This document shows, one piece after another, positions 43,241 through 52,511 of a DNA stretch of 64,000 nt. Each line of letters begins with the position of its first letter. Within the stretch, counting starts at the first letter, position 1. This DNA is from Micromonospora sp. NBC_00421 (GTDB taxonomy: Bacteria > Actinomycetota > Actinomycetes > Mycobacteriales > Micromonosporaceae). Location of the stretch: positions 5,708,001 to 5,772,000 of the forward strand of contig NZ_CP107929.1 in NCBI RefSeq assembly GCF_036017915.1. Direction: 5' to 3'. A model generated the notes under the pieces. The model searched no databases. It was given only the letters and a program-made list of their open reading frames with translations, and had not been told where the DNA came from. The position numbers were made by a program, and so were the translations under genes.

Positions 43241-44251
43241 TCAGCCCGGTCGGCGGAAGCCTGCCACCGGCATGTAGTTGATGCTGGTCACCTGGACCGG
43301 CTTACCGGTCCGTGGGGCGTGCACCATCATGTCGTTGCCCAGGTAGAGGCCGACGTGGTGCAGGTCGCTGAAGAAGAAGACCAGGTCACCGGGGCGGGCC
43401 TCGGAGCGCGGGATGGCCTTGCCCTCGTTCCACTGGGCGCCGGTGAAGTGCGTGAGCGAGATGCCGGCCGCCTTGTAGGCGAACTGGGTGAGCCCGGAGC
43501 AGTCGAACGAGTTCGGCCCGGTGGCCCCCCAGACGTACGGGTCACCGACCTGCTGGCAGGCGACCTGGATCGCGGTACGGGCGGCGGAGCTGACCACGCC
43601 GTTGATCGTCGGGCAGCCGTTCACCTTGACCGTGGTCTTCGGCATAGACGCCTGGAGCCGCTTGATCTCAGCGTTGATCTTGGTCTTCTTGGTCGCGAGG
43701 TCCTTCTCCTGCTGCACCTCGGCGGCGATCAGGGTGTCGAGCTTCTGCTTCTCGGCGTCGTACTTGCGACGCACCACGAGCACGGCCTCGACCTCCTTGC
43801 GCTGCTCGGCGGCGAGGCGGTCCAGAATGGTCAGCTGCGCGGCGAGGGTGCCCGGCTTGCTGGTGGTGAGCAGCGCGCTCAACTCCTGCGAGGGGCCGGA
43901 CTTGTAGTAGCGGGAGGCGAGGTCACCGACCCGGCCGAGGGCCAGCTCGCTCTGCAGGGCCAGCGGCTCGATCTTCTTCTGCAGTTCGGCCGACTTCTTG
44001 CGGTTGACCTTGAGCTGGGCCCGGACCTTGTTGTAGCTCTCGATGGTCGGTTCGAGCTGTTCCCACTGCTTGTCGAGGGCCGCCTCGATCTCCTCGGGTG
44101 TCGGCGCGGCATGCGCCGGCGCGACGAGCATCCCGGCACCGACGGCGACCGCCGCGACCACGGTGAGCAGGCGGCGGGCGACCCGCCCGAGGGCTGCCGG
44201 GCGGGCGGGCGACTGGCCCTGGACGTGACGGTGAGGGGGCATGGTTGCCAC
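43241..44251 (-). CDS. Secreted NlpC/P60 peptidoglycan endopeptidase (P60-2)
   Basis: This 336-residue paralogue of P60-1 has the same order: signal peptide (RRLLTVVAAVAVGAGMLVA), coiled coil (about 50-200), then NlpC/P60 domain with Cys in NSFDCSGLTQFAY and His in SDLHHVGLYLG. The coiled coil differs while the catalytic part is close, so the pair arose by duplication. The GTG at 44251 follows AAAGGAG at nine bases. I found no riboswitch in its leader, so the two are probably regulated differently. Confidence 0.91.
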   Translation of the reverse strand: MATMPPHRHVQGQSPARPAALGRVARRLLTVVAAVAVGAGMLVAPAHAAPTPEEIEAALDKQWEQLEPTIESYNKVRAQLKVNRKKSAELQKKIEPLALQSELALGRVGDLASRYYKSGPSQELSALLTTSKPGTLAAQLTILDRLAAEQRKEVEAVLVVRRKYDAEKQKLDTLIAAEVQQEKDLATKKTKINAEIKRLQASMPKTTVKVNGCPTINGVVSSAARTAIQVACQQVGDPYVWGATGPNSFDCSGLTQFAYKAAGISLTHFTGAQWNEGKAIPRSEARPGDLVFFFSDLHHVGLYLGNDMMVHAPRTGKPVQVTSINYMPVAGFRRPG

Positions 44252-44419
44252 CGGCGTCGACTCCTTTGCAACCGACCGCCGGGTGTCTCGCTAAGGGGAA
44301 GAAGGAGACAGACATCCCACAGCGGCCGGTGCAACATTAGGGGCAGTAGCGGGATGGAATCAAGGCGGGTCGACACTCCATCACATGAGTGCAATCGCTT
44401 GCACACAAAGGGTGTTCGC

Positions 44420-45424
44420 TCAATTTCCAACTATCGCAGTCAATACATCGTCGAGGGTGACCACACCGAGGGGACGACGACCGTCGCTCACCAGCACCAT
44501 GTGCCGCCGCTCGCGCCGCATCGCCAGCAGCAGATCGGCAAGCGTACGGTCCGGCGGCACCACCGCCAGCGGCCGGTAGACCTCGGCCGGCACCGGTGCC
44601 CGGCGGGACGCCCCGGCGTACCCGAGGACGTCCTTGACGTGCACGAAGCCCAACACCCGCCGGGAGGAACGCTGCACCACCGGGAACCGGGAACGGCCGG
44701 TGCTGGTCGCCAGCACCTCCAACGAGGCCGGTGAGACGTCCTCGGCCACCGTGGTCACCGTGGACCAGGGTTGCAGCGCGTCCGCCGCCGTCCGGTCGTG
44801 CAACGCCAACGCCCCGGTGATCCGGGCGTGCTCCTCGGCGTCGAGCAGCCCCTCGGTGCGGGCCTGGGCCACCAGACCGGCCAACTCCTCGGCGGTGAAG
44901 ACCGTCTTGACCGCATCGGTGGCCTCCACCGCCCACAGCCGCAGCACCTGCCGGGCCGCCCACTTCATCGCCAGCAGCAACGGCTTGGTGGCCAGGCAGA
45001 ACGCCAGCATCGCCGGCCCCAGCCAGAGCGCCGACGGCTCCGGGCCGGCCAGCGTGATGTTCTTCGGCACCATCTCGCCGACCACGGTGTGCAGGAAGAC
45101 CACCACGCCCAGGGCGATCAGGAAGGAGACCGGATGCACCGCGCCCGCCGGCAGCAGCACCGCGTGGAAGACCGGTTCCAGCAGATGGGCCAGGGCCGGC
45201 TCGGCGATCGCGCCCAGCCCGAGCGAGCAGACCGTGATGCCGAGCTGCGCCCCGGCGATCATCAGCGGGATCTGGTTCATCGCCGACAACGCCCACCGGG
45301 CCCGCTTGGAGGTGGCGGCCAACGGCTCCACCACCGTACGACGGGACGCGATCAGCGCGAACTCGCTGCCCACGAAGAACGCGTTGCCGAGCAGCAGCAC
45401 CACCGCGACCAACAACTCAGTCAT
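44420..45424 (-). CDS. CNNM/CorC-family membrane protein with CBS domains
   Basis: The 334-residue protein has an N-terminal DUF21 membrane domain (LLVAVVLLLGNAFFVGSEFA, then GITVCSLGLGAIAEPALAHL and VGEMVPKNITLAGPEPSALW). Two CBS domains follow (SRFPVVQRSSRRVLGFVHVK; LLLAMRRERRHMVLVSDG). Such proteins move or control Mg2+ or Co2+. No CorC_HlyC domain is seen, unlike its longer neighbour. The ATG at 45424 overlaps the end of that neighbour by 8 bp, so they are a coupled pair that may form a heterodimer. Confidence 0.88.
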   Translation of the reverse strand: MTELLVAVVLLLGNAFFVGSEFALIASRRTVVEPLAATSKRARWALSAMNQIPLMIAGAQLGITVCSLGLGAIAEPALAHLLEPVFHAVLLPAGAVHPVSFLIALGVVVFLHTVVGEMVPKNITLAGPEPSALWLGPAMLAFCLATKPLLLAMKWAARQVLRLWAVEATDAVKTVFTAEELAGLVAQARTEGLLDAEEHARITGALALHDRTAADALQPWSTVTTVAEDVSPASLEVLATSTGRSRFPVVQRSSRRVLGFVHVKDVLGYAGASRRAPVPAEVYRPLAVVPPDRTLADLLLAMRRERRHMVLVSDGRRPLGVVTLDDVLTAIVGN

Positions 45425-46757
45425 CGTCGTGCGGCTCCTCGGGGCGGACCACCCGGACCTGCTCGATCCGGTGCCGCTCCACCTCGACGACGGTGAACTC
45501 GTAACCGTCCGCCCGGGTCGTCTCACCGGGCAGCGGGATGTGCCCCAGCCTGGCCATCAGGAAGCCCGCCAGCGTCTCGTACGGCCCGTCGGGGAACCGG
45601 AAGCCGGTCTGCTCGAACAGTTCGTCCTCCCGCAGCACCCCGTCGACCAGGACGGTCCGTTCCCCGCCCGGCACGGTCAGCCCGGTGTCGTGGGCCTCGT
45701 CCACGGTGGCCGGATCGAACTCGTCAGCGATCTCCCCGACCAACTCCTCGACCAGGTCCTCGACGGTCACCACCCCGTCGGTGCCGCCGTACTCGTCGAC
45801 CACGATGGCCAGGTCGGCCCCGGCGGCCTTGAGCGCGGCCAGCACGCCGTCGAGGTCCAGGCTCTCCGGGACGTACACCGGCTCGCGGGCGACCGAGGCG
45901 ACTGTGGTGCCGGCCCGCGCGGCCAGCGGCACACCGAGCGCGTCGGGTACGGCCGCGACCCCGGTGACCAGGTCGAGGGTCTCCTCGTAGACGGGGAAGC
46001 GGGTCCGGCCGGTCCGGCGGGACAGGTCCAGCAGCTCGGCGACGGTGGCGGTGGCCCGCAGCGCGATCACGTCCACCCGGGGGGTCATCGCCTCGGCGGC
46101 CCGCTTGTCGCCGAAGCGGATGGTGCGGCGCAGCAGCATGGCAGTGTCCGGCGGCAGCGCGCCGGCACGGGCCGAGATGGCCGCGAGCAGGCCCAGCTCC
46201 TCCGGGGAGCGGGCGCTGGCCAACTCCTCCTGAGGCTCCACCCCGAGCTGGCGGACCAGCCGGTTCGCCGAGTTGTTCAGCCCTCTGATCAGCCAGCCGA
46301 AGGCCCGGGAGAAGGCCCGCATCGGCCCGGCGGTGGCCAGTGCCGCCGGCATCGGTCGGGCCAGCGCCAGGTTCTTCGGCACCAGTTCACCGAAGAGCAT
46401 CGAGAGCAGGGTGGCCAGCGCCAGGGCGAGCAGCGGGCCGAACCGGTCCGCGCCGCCCAGCGGGGCCAGCAGCGGGGTGAAGAGCCGGGACAGCGCGGGC
46501 TCGGCCAGGTAGCCGGTGAGCAGCGCGGTCAGGGTGATGCCGAGCTGCGCCCCGGAGAGCTGGAAGGAGAGTTCACGCACTGCACGGCGAACCGTGACGG
46601 CGGCGGCGTCGCCGGACTCCGCCCGCCTGTCGATCTCCGACCGGTCGACGGTGACCAGGGCGAACTCGGCCGCGACGAAGAACGCGTTGCCGGCGGTCAG
46701 CAGTACGAAGCCGACCAGGGGCAACAGCGTGCCGAGCAACACACCGTCGATGGGCAT
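45417..46757 (-). CDS. CNNM/CorC-family membrane protein with CBS and CorC_HlyC domains
   Basis: The 446-residue protein has a DUF21 membrane domain (LVGFVLLTAGNAFFVAAEFA, GELVPKNLALARPMPAALA), a CBS pair (TRFPVYEETLDLVTGVAAV; LAIVVDEYGGTDGVVTVEDL), and a C-terminal CorC_HlyC domain ending in YEFTVVEVERHRIEQVRVV. It is the first gene of the two-gene transporter operon. The ATG at 46757 opens directly into the first helix. It shares architecture with the next gene, so the pair arose by duplication with loss of the last domain in one. Confidence 0.9.
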   Translation of the reverse strand: MPIDGVLLGTLLPLVGFVLLTAGNAFFVAAEFALVTVDRSEIDRRAESGDAAAVTVRRAVRELSFQLSGAQLGITLTALLTGYLAEPALSRLFTPLLAPLGGADRFGPLLALALATLLSMLFGELVPKNLALARPMPAALATAGPMRAFSRAFGWLIRGLNNSANRLVRQLGVEPQEELASARSPEELGLLAAISARAGALPPDTAMLLRRTIRFGDKRAAEAMTPRVDVIALRATATVAELLDLSRRTGRTRFPVYEETLDLVTGVAAVPDALGVPLAARAGTTVASVAREPVYVPESLDLDGVLAALKAAGADLAIVVDEYGGTDGVVTVEDLVEELVGEIADEFDPATVDEAHDTGLTVPGGERTVLVDGVLREDELFEQTGFRFPDGPYETLAGFLMARLGHIPLPGETTRADGYEFTVVEVERHRIEQVRVVRPEEPHDDD

Positions 46758-46884
46758 GATTGTTCCACGGCCGCGCCCGGCGGTCACCGGCGCGTGGCGC
46801 ACGGTCACCACGGTCGCTGTCGGGCCGGCAACCGGATCCCGGCCGGGCCGGTGCCGGCCGGGATCGGGTCAGCGGGGCACGGTC

Positions 46885-49101
46885 TCAGCCGGCGGTCGGC
46901 GCGGTCTCCCTGGCACCCGGGGAGGCGTCCGGCCGGACCGAGCGGAGCAGCACGCTCGCCACGTCGACGACCTCGACCTGCTCGCCGGCCCCCTTGCCGT
47001 TGACCCCGTCGTTGAGCATCGTCGAGCAGAACGGGCAGCCGACGGCGACGGTCCGCGCCCCGGTGGACATGGCCTCCTCGACCCGGTCCACGTTGATCCG
47101 CTTGCCGATCTTCTCCTCCATCCACATCCGGGCGCCGCCGGCACCGCAGCAGAAGGAGCGCTCGCTGTTGCGCGGCATCTCGATCAGGCCGCTCCCGGCG
47201 GTGCCGCCGCCGTTGATGGCGCTGCCGAGCACCTCCCGCGGCGGAGCGAAGACCCGGTTGTGCCGGCCCAGGTAGCAGGGGTCGTGGTAGGTGACCCCAC
47301 CGTCGACCGGCTGCACCGGGGTGAGCTTCCCGGTGCTGACCAGGTGGGCCAGGAGCTGGGTGTGGTGGACCACCTCGTAGTCGCCGCCGAGCTGGCCGTA
47401 CTCGTTGCCCAGGGTGTTGAAGCAGTGCGGGCAGGTGGCGACGATCTTGCGGCGGGGCTGTTCCCGGCCCTCGAACGCCTCGTTCAGGGTCTCGACGTTC
47501 TGCTGGGCGAGCATCTGGAAGACGAACTCGTTGCCGATCCGGCGGGCCGGGTCACCGGTGCAGGTCTCGCCCTCGCCGAGGATGGCGAACTGCACGCCCG
47601 CCTCGTGCAGCAGGGTGGCGACCGCCCGGGTGGTCTTCTTGGCCCGGTCCTCGAACGCGCCGGCGCAGCCGACCCAGAACAGGTACTCGAAGTCGTCGAC
47701 CTCGCCGACCCGGGGCACCTCGAAGTCCAGCCCCTTGGTCCAGTCCTCACGGGTGTTCTGCGGGGCACCCCACGGGTTGCCCTTGTTCTCCAGCTTGCGC
47801 AGCATGACCCCGGCCTCGGACGGGAAGCTCGACTCGATCAGCACCTGGTAGCGGCGCATGTCGACGATGTGGTCGACGTGCTCGATGTCGACCGGGCACT
47901 GCTCGACGCAGGCTCCGCAGGTGGTGCAGGACCACAGCACGTCCGGGTCGATCACGCCGCCTTCCTCGGCGGTGCCGATCAGCGGCTTGTCCGCCTCGGC
48001 GAGGGTGAGCACGTCGAGGTGTGCGAGCTGCGCCTGGGTGGCCTTCTCCTCGCCGGTGAGGTCCTTGCCACCACCGGCCAGCAGGTAGGGCGCCTTGGCG
48101 TACGCGTGGTCGCGGAGGCTGAGCACGAGCAGCTTGGGTGACAGGGGCTTGCCGGTGTTCCAGGCCGGGCACTGCGACTGGCAGCGACCGCACTCGGTGC
48201 AGGTGCTGAAGTCGAGCAGGCCCTTCCAGGAGAACTGCTCGACCTGCGCGACGCCGAACTGGTCTTTCTCCGGGTCGGCCTCCTCGAAGTCGAGCGGCTT
48301 GCCCTGGCTCGTCATCGGTCGCAGCGGGCCGAGCCCGGAGCCGGCGGGCCGGGCCGGCTCGCGCTTGAAGAAGATGTTGAAGAAGGCCAGGAAGCGGTGC
48401 CAGGCGACGCCCATCGTCACGTTCAGCGCGATGACGATCAGCCAGGTCATCGAGATGACGATCTTGACGAGGGCGGCGACGCTCACGCCGGCCGGCCAGG
48501 CCGGCAGCAGCGCGCCGACGGCGTGGCTGACCGGGGTGGCCCAGAGCGGGTACTCGAAGTGGTCGGTGGCGACCTTGAAGCCCCGGATCACGAAGCCCAT
48601 GACCAGCACGGCGAGGACGACCGCCTCGACGAAGTAGCCCTGCCACATGGTCGAGCCGGTGAACCGGGAGCGCCCACCCGGACGGGTCGGCCGGTTGCGT
48701 ACCCGGATCGCGATCAGCACCAGGATTCCGACCACGCCGAGCACCGCGATCACCTCGGTGACCAGGCCGTAGACGGCGAGGCCGCCGATCAGCGGCAGGC
48801 CACCGGTCGGCGAGACGACCTCGAAGTACGCCTCCAGCACGAGCAGCGACAGCACGATGAAGCCGACCATCACGAACCAGTGCGCGGCGCCCACCACGCC
48901 CCACCTGAGCATCCGGGTGTGGCCGGCCGTCTCGACCAGCATGGTCTTCGCCCGGGCGCCCTTGTCGGCGAACCGCTCCGGCGCGGGTTGCCCGAGCCGG
49001 ATGACGGCCACCATCTTCCGCACCGCACGTACCGCGAGCCACACCGCCACGGCGGTGATGGCGGCGGCGAGGATCGTGGTGACGATCTGGACGCTGCCCA
49101 T
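46885..49101 (-). CDS. etfD: EtfD-like membrane Fe-S oxidoreductase
   Basis: The 738-residue protein has about six membrane helices (1-240) resembling NarI/haem-binding segments. Two 4Fe-4S ferredoxin motifs follow (CTECGRCQSQCP at 301-312 and CTTCGACVEQCP at 392-403), then two CCG domains (CFNTLGNEYGQ; CCGAGGARMWME). This is the layout of mycobacterial EtfD (Rv0338c), which takes electrons from ETF during fatty-acid oxidation and gives them to the quinone pool. Linkage to fadE is strengthened by a shared operator 156 bp upstream (49257-49272). The Etf subunits themselves are not in the window. Confidence 0.9.
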   Translation of the reverse strand: MGSVQIVTTILAAAITAVAVWLAVRAVRKMVAVIRLGQPAPERFADKGARAKTMLVETAGHTRMLRWGVVGAAHWFVMVGFIVLSLLVLEAYFEVVSPTGGLPLIGGLAVYGLVTEVIAVLGVVGILVLIAIRVRNRPTRPGGRSRFTGSTMWQGYFVEAVVLAVLVMGFVIRGFKVATDHFEYPLWATPVSHAVGALLPAWPAGVSVAALVKIVISMTWLIVIALNVTMGVAWHRFLAFFNIFFKREPARPAGSGLGPLRPMTSQGKPLDFEEADPEKDQFGVAQVEQFSWKGLLDFSTCTECGRCQSQCPAWNTGKPLSPKLLVLSLRDHAYAKAPYLLAGGGKDLTGEEKATQAQLAHLDVLTLAEADKPLIGTAEEGGVIDPDVLWSCTTCGACVEQCPVDIEHVDHIVDMRRYQVLIESSFPSEAGVMLRKLENKGNPWGAPQNTREDWTKGLDFEVPRVGEVDDFEYLFWVGCAGAFEDRAKKTTRAVATLLHEAGVQFAILGEGETCTGDPARRIGNEFVFQMLAQQNVETLNEAFEGREQPRRKIVATCPHCFNTLGNEYGQLGGDYEVVHHTQLLAHLVSTGKLTPVQPVDGGVTYHDPCYLGRHNRVFAPPREVLGSAINGGGTAGSGLIEMPRNSERSFCCGAGGARMWMEEKIGKRINVDRVEEAMSTGARTVAVGCPFCSTMLNDGVNGKGAGEQVEVVDVASVLLRSVRPDASPGARETAPTAG

Positions 49102-49158
49102 CGAGTCGGCCTCCCGGTCTGCTGCCTGTCGAGCGGCTCGGCGACCGGAGTGACCGGC

Positions 49159-49236
49159 TCAGGGCGGCGGGACCGGCGGGACGCCGCTGCCGCACCTGTG
49201 ACCGGGCCGGTCGATGACCTCGCTCCGCTCGGTCAT
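49159..49236 (-). CDS. Possible 25-residue leaderless leader peptide before etfD
   Basis: A TAGGCT -10 box on the minus strand lies seven bases before an ATG that opens a 25-codon frame: MTERSEVIDRP, one Cys, and a Pro-rich end (GVPPVPPP). It ends 58 bp before the etfD start. Its position at the predicted start site suggests a translated leader, perhaps controlling etfD. The evidence is positional only. Confidence 0.35.
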   Translation of the reverse strand: MTERSEVIDRPGHRCGSGVPPVPPP

Positions 49237-49256
49237 GCAGTGCAGCCTACCCGAAA

Positions 49257-49272
49257 GTTACTCAACGGTAAC
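49257..49272. promoter_or_regulatory. etfD operator, same type as at fadE
   Basis: GTTACTCAACGGTAAC is an inverted repeat matching the fadE site at 14 of 16 bases. On the minus strand it covers a -35-like TTACCG that is 16 bp from the TAGGCT -10. Confidence 0.75.
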
Positions 49273-49397
49273 GTGAGTCTTCTCGCATCAGGCCACGCCG
49301 CCCTGCGGACACCATAGGTCCCCCCACGTCGAAGCGCCGGGCTGGGGCCGTACGGGGTGACCTGGGTCGTGTCGCGGAGCGCGCCGGAGCGCCCCGC

Positions 49398-49664
49398 TCA
49401 ACGCCAGCGGGAAAGCAGGATCAGCGAGCCCACCATCGCGCCGAACCCGACCGCGAGGTTCCAGTAACCCCACGAGGCGACCGGGTACTCCTGCTCGGAG
49501 AGGTAGTAGACCACCAGCCAGCCGATGCCGCCGACGATCAACGCGACAGCGGTAGCCGGCAGCCACACCGGGCTAGGCTTGCGCGTCGCCGCCGTCGTCG
49601 TCGTCGGACGAACGTCCGTCGGCGGGGTGTACACCTTCTTCTTACGGACCTGAGACTTGGGCAC
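49398..49664 (-). CDS. crgA: CrgA cell-division inhibitor/regulator
   Basis: The 88-residue protein has a basic cytoplasmic head (MPKSQVRKKKVYTPPTD), two membrane helices (VWLPATAVALIVGGIGWLVVYY, YWNLAVGFGAMVGSLILL) and a short tail ending SRWR. This is the CrgA family, which sits at the septum and recruits wall synthesis proteins. It heads the conserved division cluster that continues on the plus strand with the DUF881 gene, as in other actinobacteria. Length is typical. Confidence 0.93.
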   Translation of the reverse strand: MPKSQVRKKKVYTPPTDVRPTTTTAATRKPSPVWLPATAVALIVGGIGWLVVYYLSEQEYPVASWGYWNLAVGFGAMVGSLILLSRWR

Positions 49665-49853
49665 GACGCTCTCCAGAGGGGTGACGACCTCGTCCGGCCT
49701 GACAACCGGGCGCGGGGGCGACGGTCCATGGCCAATAATGTTCGACAGTCAGCGTAGTCCGGAAGGCCGGTTCAGGCCATGAACGGGGTCGATCCGGTGC
49801 CCACGGTGACCGGAATCGGGCGGGTCGACGCGGTGTCGACGACCCGTTCCGCG

Positions 49854-49871
49854 TGGTGACGGGAGTCACCA
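49854..49871 (+). promoter_or_regulatory. Inverted repeat before DUF881 gene
   Basis: TGGTGAC-GGGA-GTCACCA is a 7-bp inverted repeat 22 bp before the GTG of the DUF881 gene. It may be an operator or a small leader hairpin; nothing else decides. Confidence 0.35.
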
Positions 49872-49893
49872 GACGACGGGAGAGGAACGCGCG

Positions 49894-50700
49894 GTGGAGT
49901 ACACATCCGGTGCGGCATCCTGGCAGAAGGCCCTGCGCCGGGCGGTCGCAGCCTTCCTGCCCCGACGCCCCCGGCAACGCCGGCCGGGCTGGTCGATCGG
50001 CGTACCGCTGATCGCCGCCGCGGCCGGACTGCTCTTCACCACCACGGCGAGCACGGCGGGCGGCACGGCCCTACGGGAGGACCGCCGGCCCCAGCTCACC
50101 CAGCTCATCGAGGACCGTCGGGAGCAGGTGGCCGCCAGTGAGCTGCGGGCCGCCCGGTTGCGGGCCGACGTGGAGGGCGAGACCGAGACCCTGGCCGACA
50201 CCGACGCGCCGATCAAGGCGCAACGGGACCGCGCCCACGGCTTCCAGCAGTCCGCCGGCTTCACCGCGCTCACCGGCTCCGGGGTGACAGTCGAGCTGAA
50301 CGACGCCCCCCGCCGCGGCGACGGCACCCTGCCCAAGGGCGCCACCAACGACGACCTCGTCGTCCATCAGGGTGACGTGCAGGCCGTGGTCAACGCGCTC
50401 TGGGCCGGCGGCGCGGAGGCCATGTCCATCATGAACGTCCGCGTGCTCTCCACCAGCGCGGTACGCTGCGTCGGTAACACCCTGCTGCTGCACGGCCGGG
50501 TGTACTCGCCACCTTTCAAGATCGTAGCAATCGGCGATCCCGCTGCCCTCCAGCAGGCCCTCGCCGGCTCGCAAGGAGTCGGGTTGTTCAAGCAGGCGGT
50601 CGATCACTACCAGCTCGGCTACTCCGAACACGTCGCCACGGTCACCGTGCCGGCGTTCGAGGACTCGACCGCGCTGCGATCGGCGACGGTGCCGCGATGA
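49894..50700 (+). CDS. DUF881-family membrane protein
   Basis: The 268-residue protein has one N-terminal membrane helix ([21 protein letters not shown]), then a coiled coil (about 65-105; [18 protein letters not shown]), and the DUF881 domain. Blocks [34 protein letters not shown] and [18 protein letters not shown] identify it. It is the counterpart of M. tuberculosis Rv0012, always beside crgA and the pkn cluster. Function unknown, probably in division or wall assembly. The GTG at 49894 follows GGGAGAGG. The stop overlaps the sortase start by 4 bp. Confidence 0.9.
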   Translation: MEYTSGAASWQKALRRAVAAFLPRRPRQRRPGWSIGVPLIAAAAGLLFTTTASTAGGTALREDRRPQLTQLIEDRREQVAASELRAARLRADVEGETETLADTDAPIKAQRDRAHGFQQSAGFTALTGSGVTVELNDAPRRGDGTLPKGATNDDLVVHQGDVQAVVNALWAGGAEAMSIMNVRVLSTSAVRCVGNTLLLHGRVYSPPFKIVAIGDPAALQQALAGSQGVGLFKQAVDHYQLGYSEHVATVTVPAFEDSTALRSATVPR

Positions 50701-52223
50701 CCGACCAGGGCGGGGACCCGCGCCGCAGCGACCCGGACGACGAACCGACCGCCTTCCTGCCCAGGATCGACCGGTCCACGTCGTCGTCGCCCCCCGCCCG
50801 CCCGGAGACCGCCCGCCCGGAGACCGCCCGCCCCGGGAGCGCCCGCCCGGAGACCGCCCGCCCCGGGAGCGCCCGCCCGGGGCCGACCGGCCCCTGGCCC
50901 GCGCCGGCACTGCCGTCGCGTCAGCCGCCGCCCGTCTGGCCGGGCCGCCCCACACCGGCGACGACCGAACGGCAGCAACCGGAAACGCCCCATCGCCAGC
51001 AACCGGCGACCGCCGAGCGGCAGCCACCGCAGCCGCCGGTCCGCCCCACACCGGCGTCGGCCGCGCACCAGCACGGTCCCGATTCCCCCGGTGCCGCCCC
51101 GCGTCCGGTGCCACCCGTCGAGACGGGACGGCTCCGGGCCGCCGCGCCGGACGGGACGCCGCGCCCGTCCGGCGCCGGAGGCGACCGCCACCCGGGGTCC
51201 GCTCCCGGGCCGGAGGTTCCGCGCGGGGGCGTACCCGAGGTTTCCCGTCGGGACGTACCCGGGAACGGGCCGGTGGAGCACGGCCGGCCGGCGCCGGCCG
51301 GCGGGCCGGACCGGGCGGCCGACCCGGCGGCGACCACGGTGCTCCCGGTGCTGCCGGCCCGACCGACCAACCCGGTGTGGGACTCCACCGCCCTGATGGG
51401 TGCGGTGCCGCCCGCACCCGAGGACGCCGGGGCCGGCGGCCCGAGCGAGCCACCGCCGCCGCCCCGGCGCGGCGAGCGGGTGGTGCAGCTGCGCCCGGAG
51501 CAGACCGGTGAGGGCTACAAGAGCGTCTACTCGGAGCTGACCCGGCCGACCTTCGGCTCCCGGCTGCGCACCGGCGTACGGGTCAGCGGCGAGCTGCTGA
51601 TCACCTTCGGCCTGGTGGTGCTCCTCTTCGCCGGGTACGAGATCTGGGGCAAGTCCGCCCTCGTCGACGCCCATCAGAGCGACCTCAACCAGCAACTGGC
51701 CCAGGCGTGGGGCCCCACCGGCGACCCGACGGTCAGCCCGAGCGCGTCGGCCAGACCGGTGGCTCCGGCCGAGGGCAAGCCGATCGCCGGGCTCTACATC
51801 CCCAGCCTCGACAAGAACTGGGTCGTCGTCGAGGGCGTCACCCAGCAGGACATCAGGTACGCCCCCGGCCACTACCCGAAGAGCGCGCTCCCCGGCGAGG
51901 TGGGCAACTTCTCGGTGGCCGGTCACCGTAACCGGGCCACCTTCTGGCGGTTGGACGAGCTGGAGGTGGGCGACGCGATCATCCTGGAGGGCAAGCAGGA
52001 CTGGTACGTCTACAAGGTGTACCAGTCCCGGATCGTCCGCCCCGACCAGGTCGAGGTGGTCGCGCCGGTGCCCGGCCAGCCGAACGCGAAGGCCACCCGC
52101 AAACTGCTCACCCTGACCACCTGCAACCCGAAGTTCGACAACTACCAGCGGCTGATCGTCCACGCCGAGTTCGACCGCGCGCAGCCCAAGTCCGAGGGCC
52201 CACCGCCGGAACTGCGAGGCTGA
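50697..52223 (+). CDS. Class E sortase with long cytoplasmic Pro-rich head
   Basis: The 508-residue protein has about 285 residues of Pro/Arg/Ala-rich cytoplasmic sequence, a membrane helix ([20 protein letters not shown]), and an extracellular sortase domain. The catalytic His is in [13 protein letters not shown], the Cys in [15 protein letters not shown], and the Arg in [14 protein letters not shown] is the class E signature, which usually recognises LAXTG motifs. The head contains an exact 30-bp duplication (50821-50880). It overlaps the DUF881 stop (ATGA) and is followed closely by a small membrane protein. Confidence 0.92.
   Translation: MTDQGGDPRRSDPDDEPTAFLPRIDRSTSSSPPARPETARPETARPGSARPETARPGSARPGPTGPWPAPALPSRQPPPVWPGRPTPATTERQQPETPHRQQPATAERQPPQPPVRPTPASAAHQHGPDSPGAAPRPVPPVETGRLRAAAPDGTPRPSGAGGDRHPGSAPGPEVPRGGVPEVSRRDVPGNGPVEHGRPAPAGGPDRAADPAATTVLPVLPARPTNPVWDSTALMGAVPPAPEDAGAGGPSEPPPPPRRGERVVQLRPEQTGEGYKSVYSELTRPTFGSRLRTGVRVSGELLITFGLVVLLFAGYEIWGKSALVDAHQSDLNQQLAQAWGPTGDPTVSPSASARPVAPAEGKPIAGLYIPSLDKNWVVVEGVTQQDIRYAPGHYPKSALPGEVGNFSVAGHRNRATFWRLDELEVGDAIILEGKQDWYVYKVYQSRIVRPDQVEVVAPVPGQPNAKATRKLLTLTTCNPKFDNYQRLIVHAEFDRAQPKSEGPPPELRG
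50821..50880 (+). repeat. Exact 30-bp tandem duplication in sortase gene
   Basis: Two identical 30-bp units, each encoding ten residues of the [10 protein letters not shown] type, lie in the cytoplasmic head. They are part of a wider 15-bp periodic pattern beginning near 50796. The array is in frame and could vary in copy number. Confidence 0.9.
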
Positions 52224-52228
52224 CCACG

Positions 52229-52507
52229 GTGTACTCGTTCATCTGGCGAAAGCTGCCCTTCGGGCTGCCCGGCAAGCTGATCGGCTCGGTGCTGCTCGCC
52301 ACCGCGACGGTGGCGCTGCTCTGGTACGTGGTCTTCCCCTGGGCCGAGCCGCTGCTGCCCTTCGACGACGTCCAGGTCACCCAGGACTCCGGCAACCCCG
52401 GCGGTGACTCCGCCGTCGACCCCGACGCGCCGGCCGGCGACGGACACGACCTGCCGTACGACACCGACCGGAACAACACCCCACCCGCCCCCTCCCCGGA
52501 CCGGTGA
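52229..52507 (+). CDS. Small membrane protein next to sortase
   Basis: The 92-residue protein starts MYSFIWRKLPFGLPGKLIG and has one membrane helix (LLATATVALLWYVVFPW). It continues with PLLPFDDVQVTQDSG and an acidic, Pro-rich tail. It begins at GTG five bases after the sortase stop and ends just before pabA, so it belongs to the operon. Small proteins of this kind recur at this position in relatives. Function unknown; a role with the sortase or PknB is inferred from location. Confidence 0.8.
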   Translation: MYSFIWRKLPFGLPGKLIGSVLLATATVALLWYVVFPWAEPLLPFDDVQVTQDSGNPGGDSAVDPDAPAGDGHDLPYDTDRNNTPPAPSPDR

Positions 52508-52511
52508 GCCC

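Noticed and set aside
44252..44420. c-di-AMP riboswitch before P60-2
   Set aside because: The leader was read on the minus strand; the GGGGACCC, GGGTGAAT, CCGAA and CAGCTAACC segments are missing.
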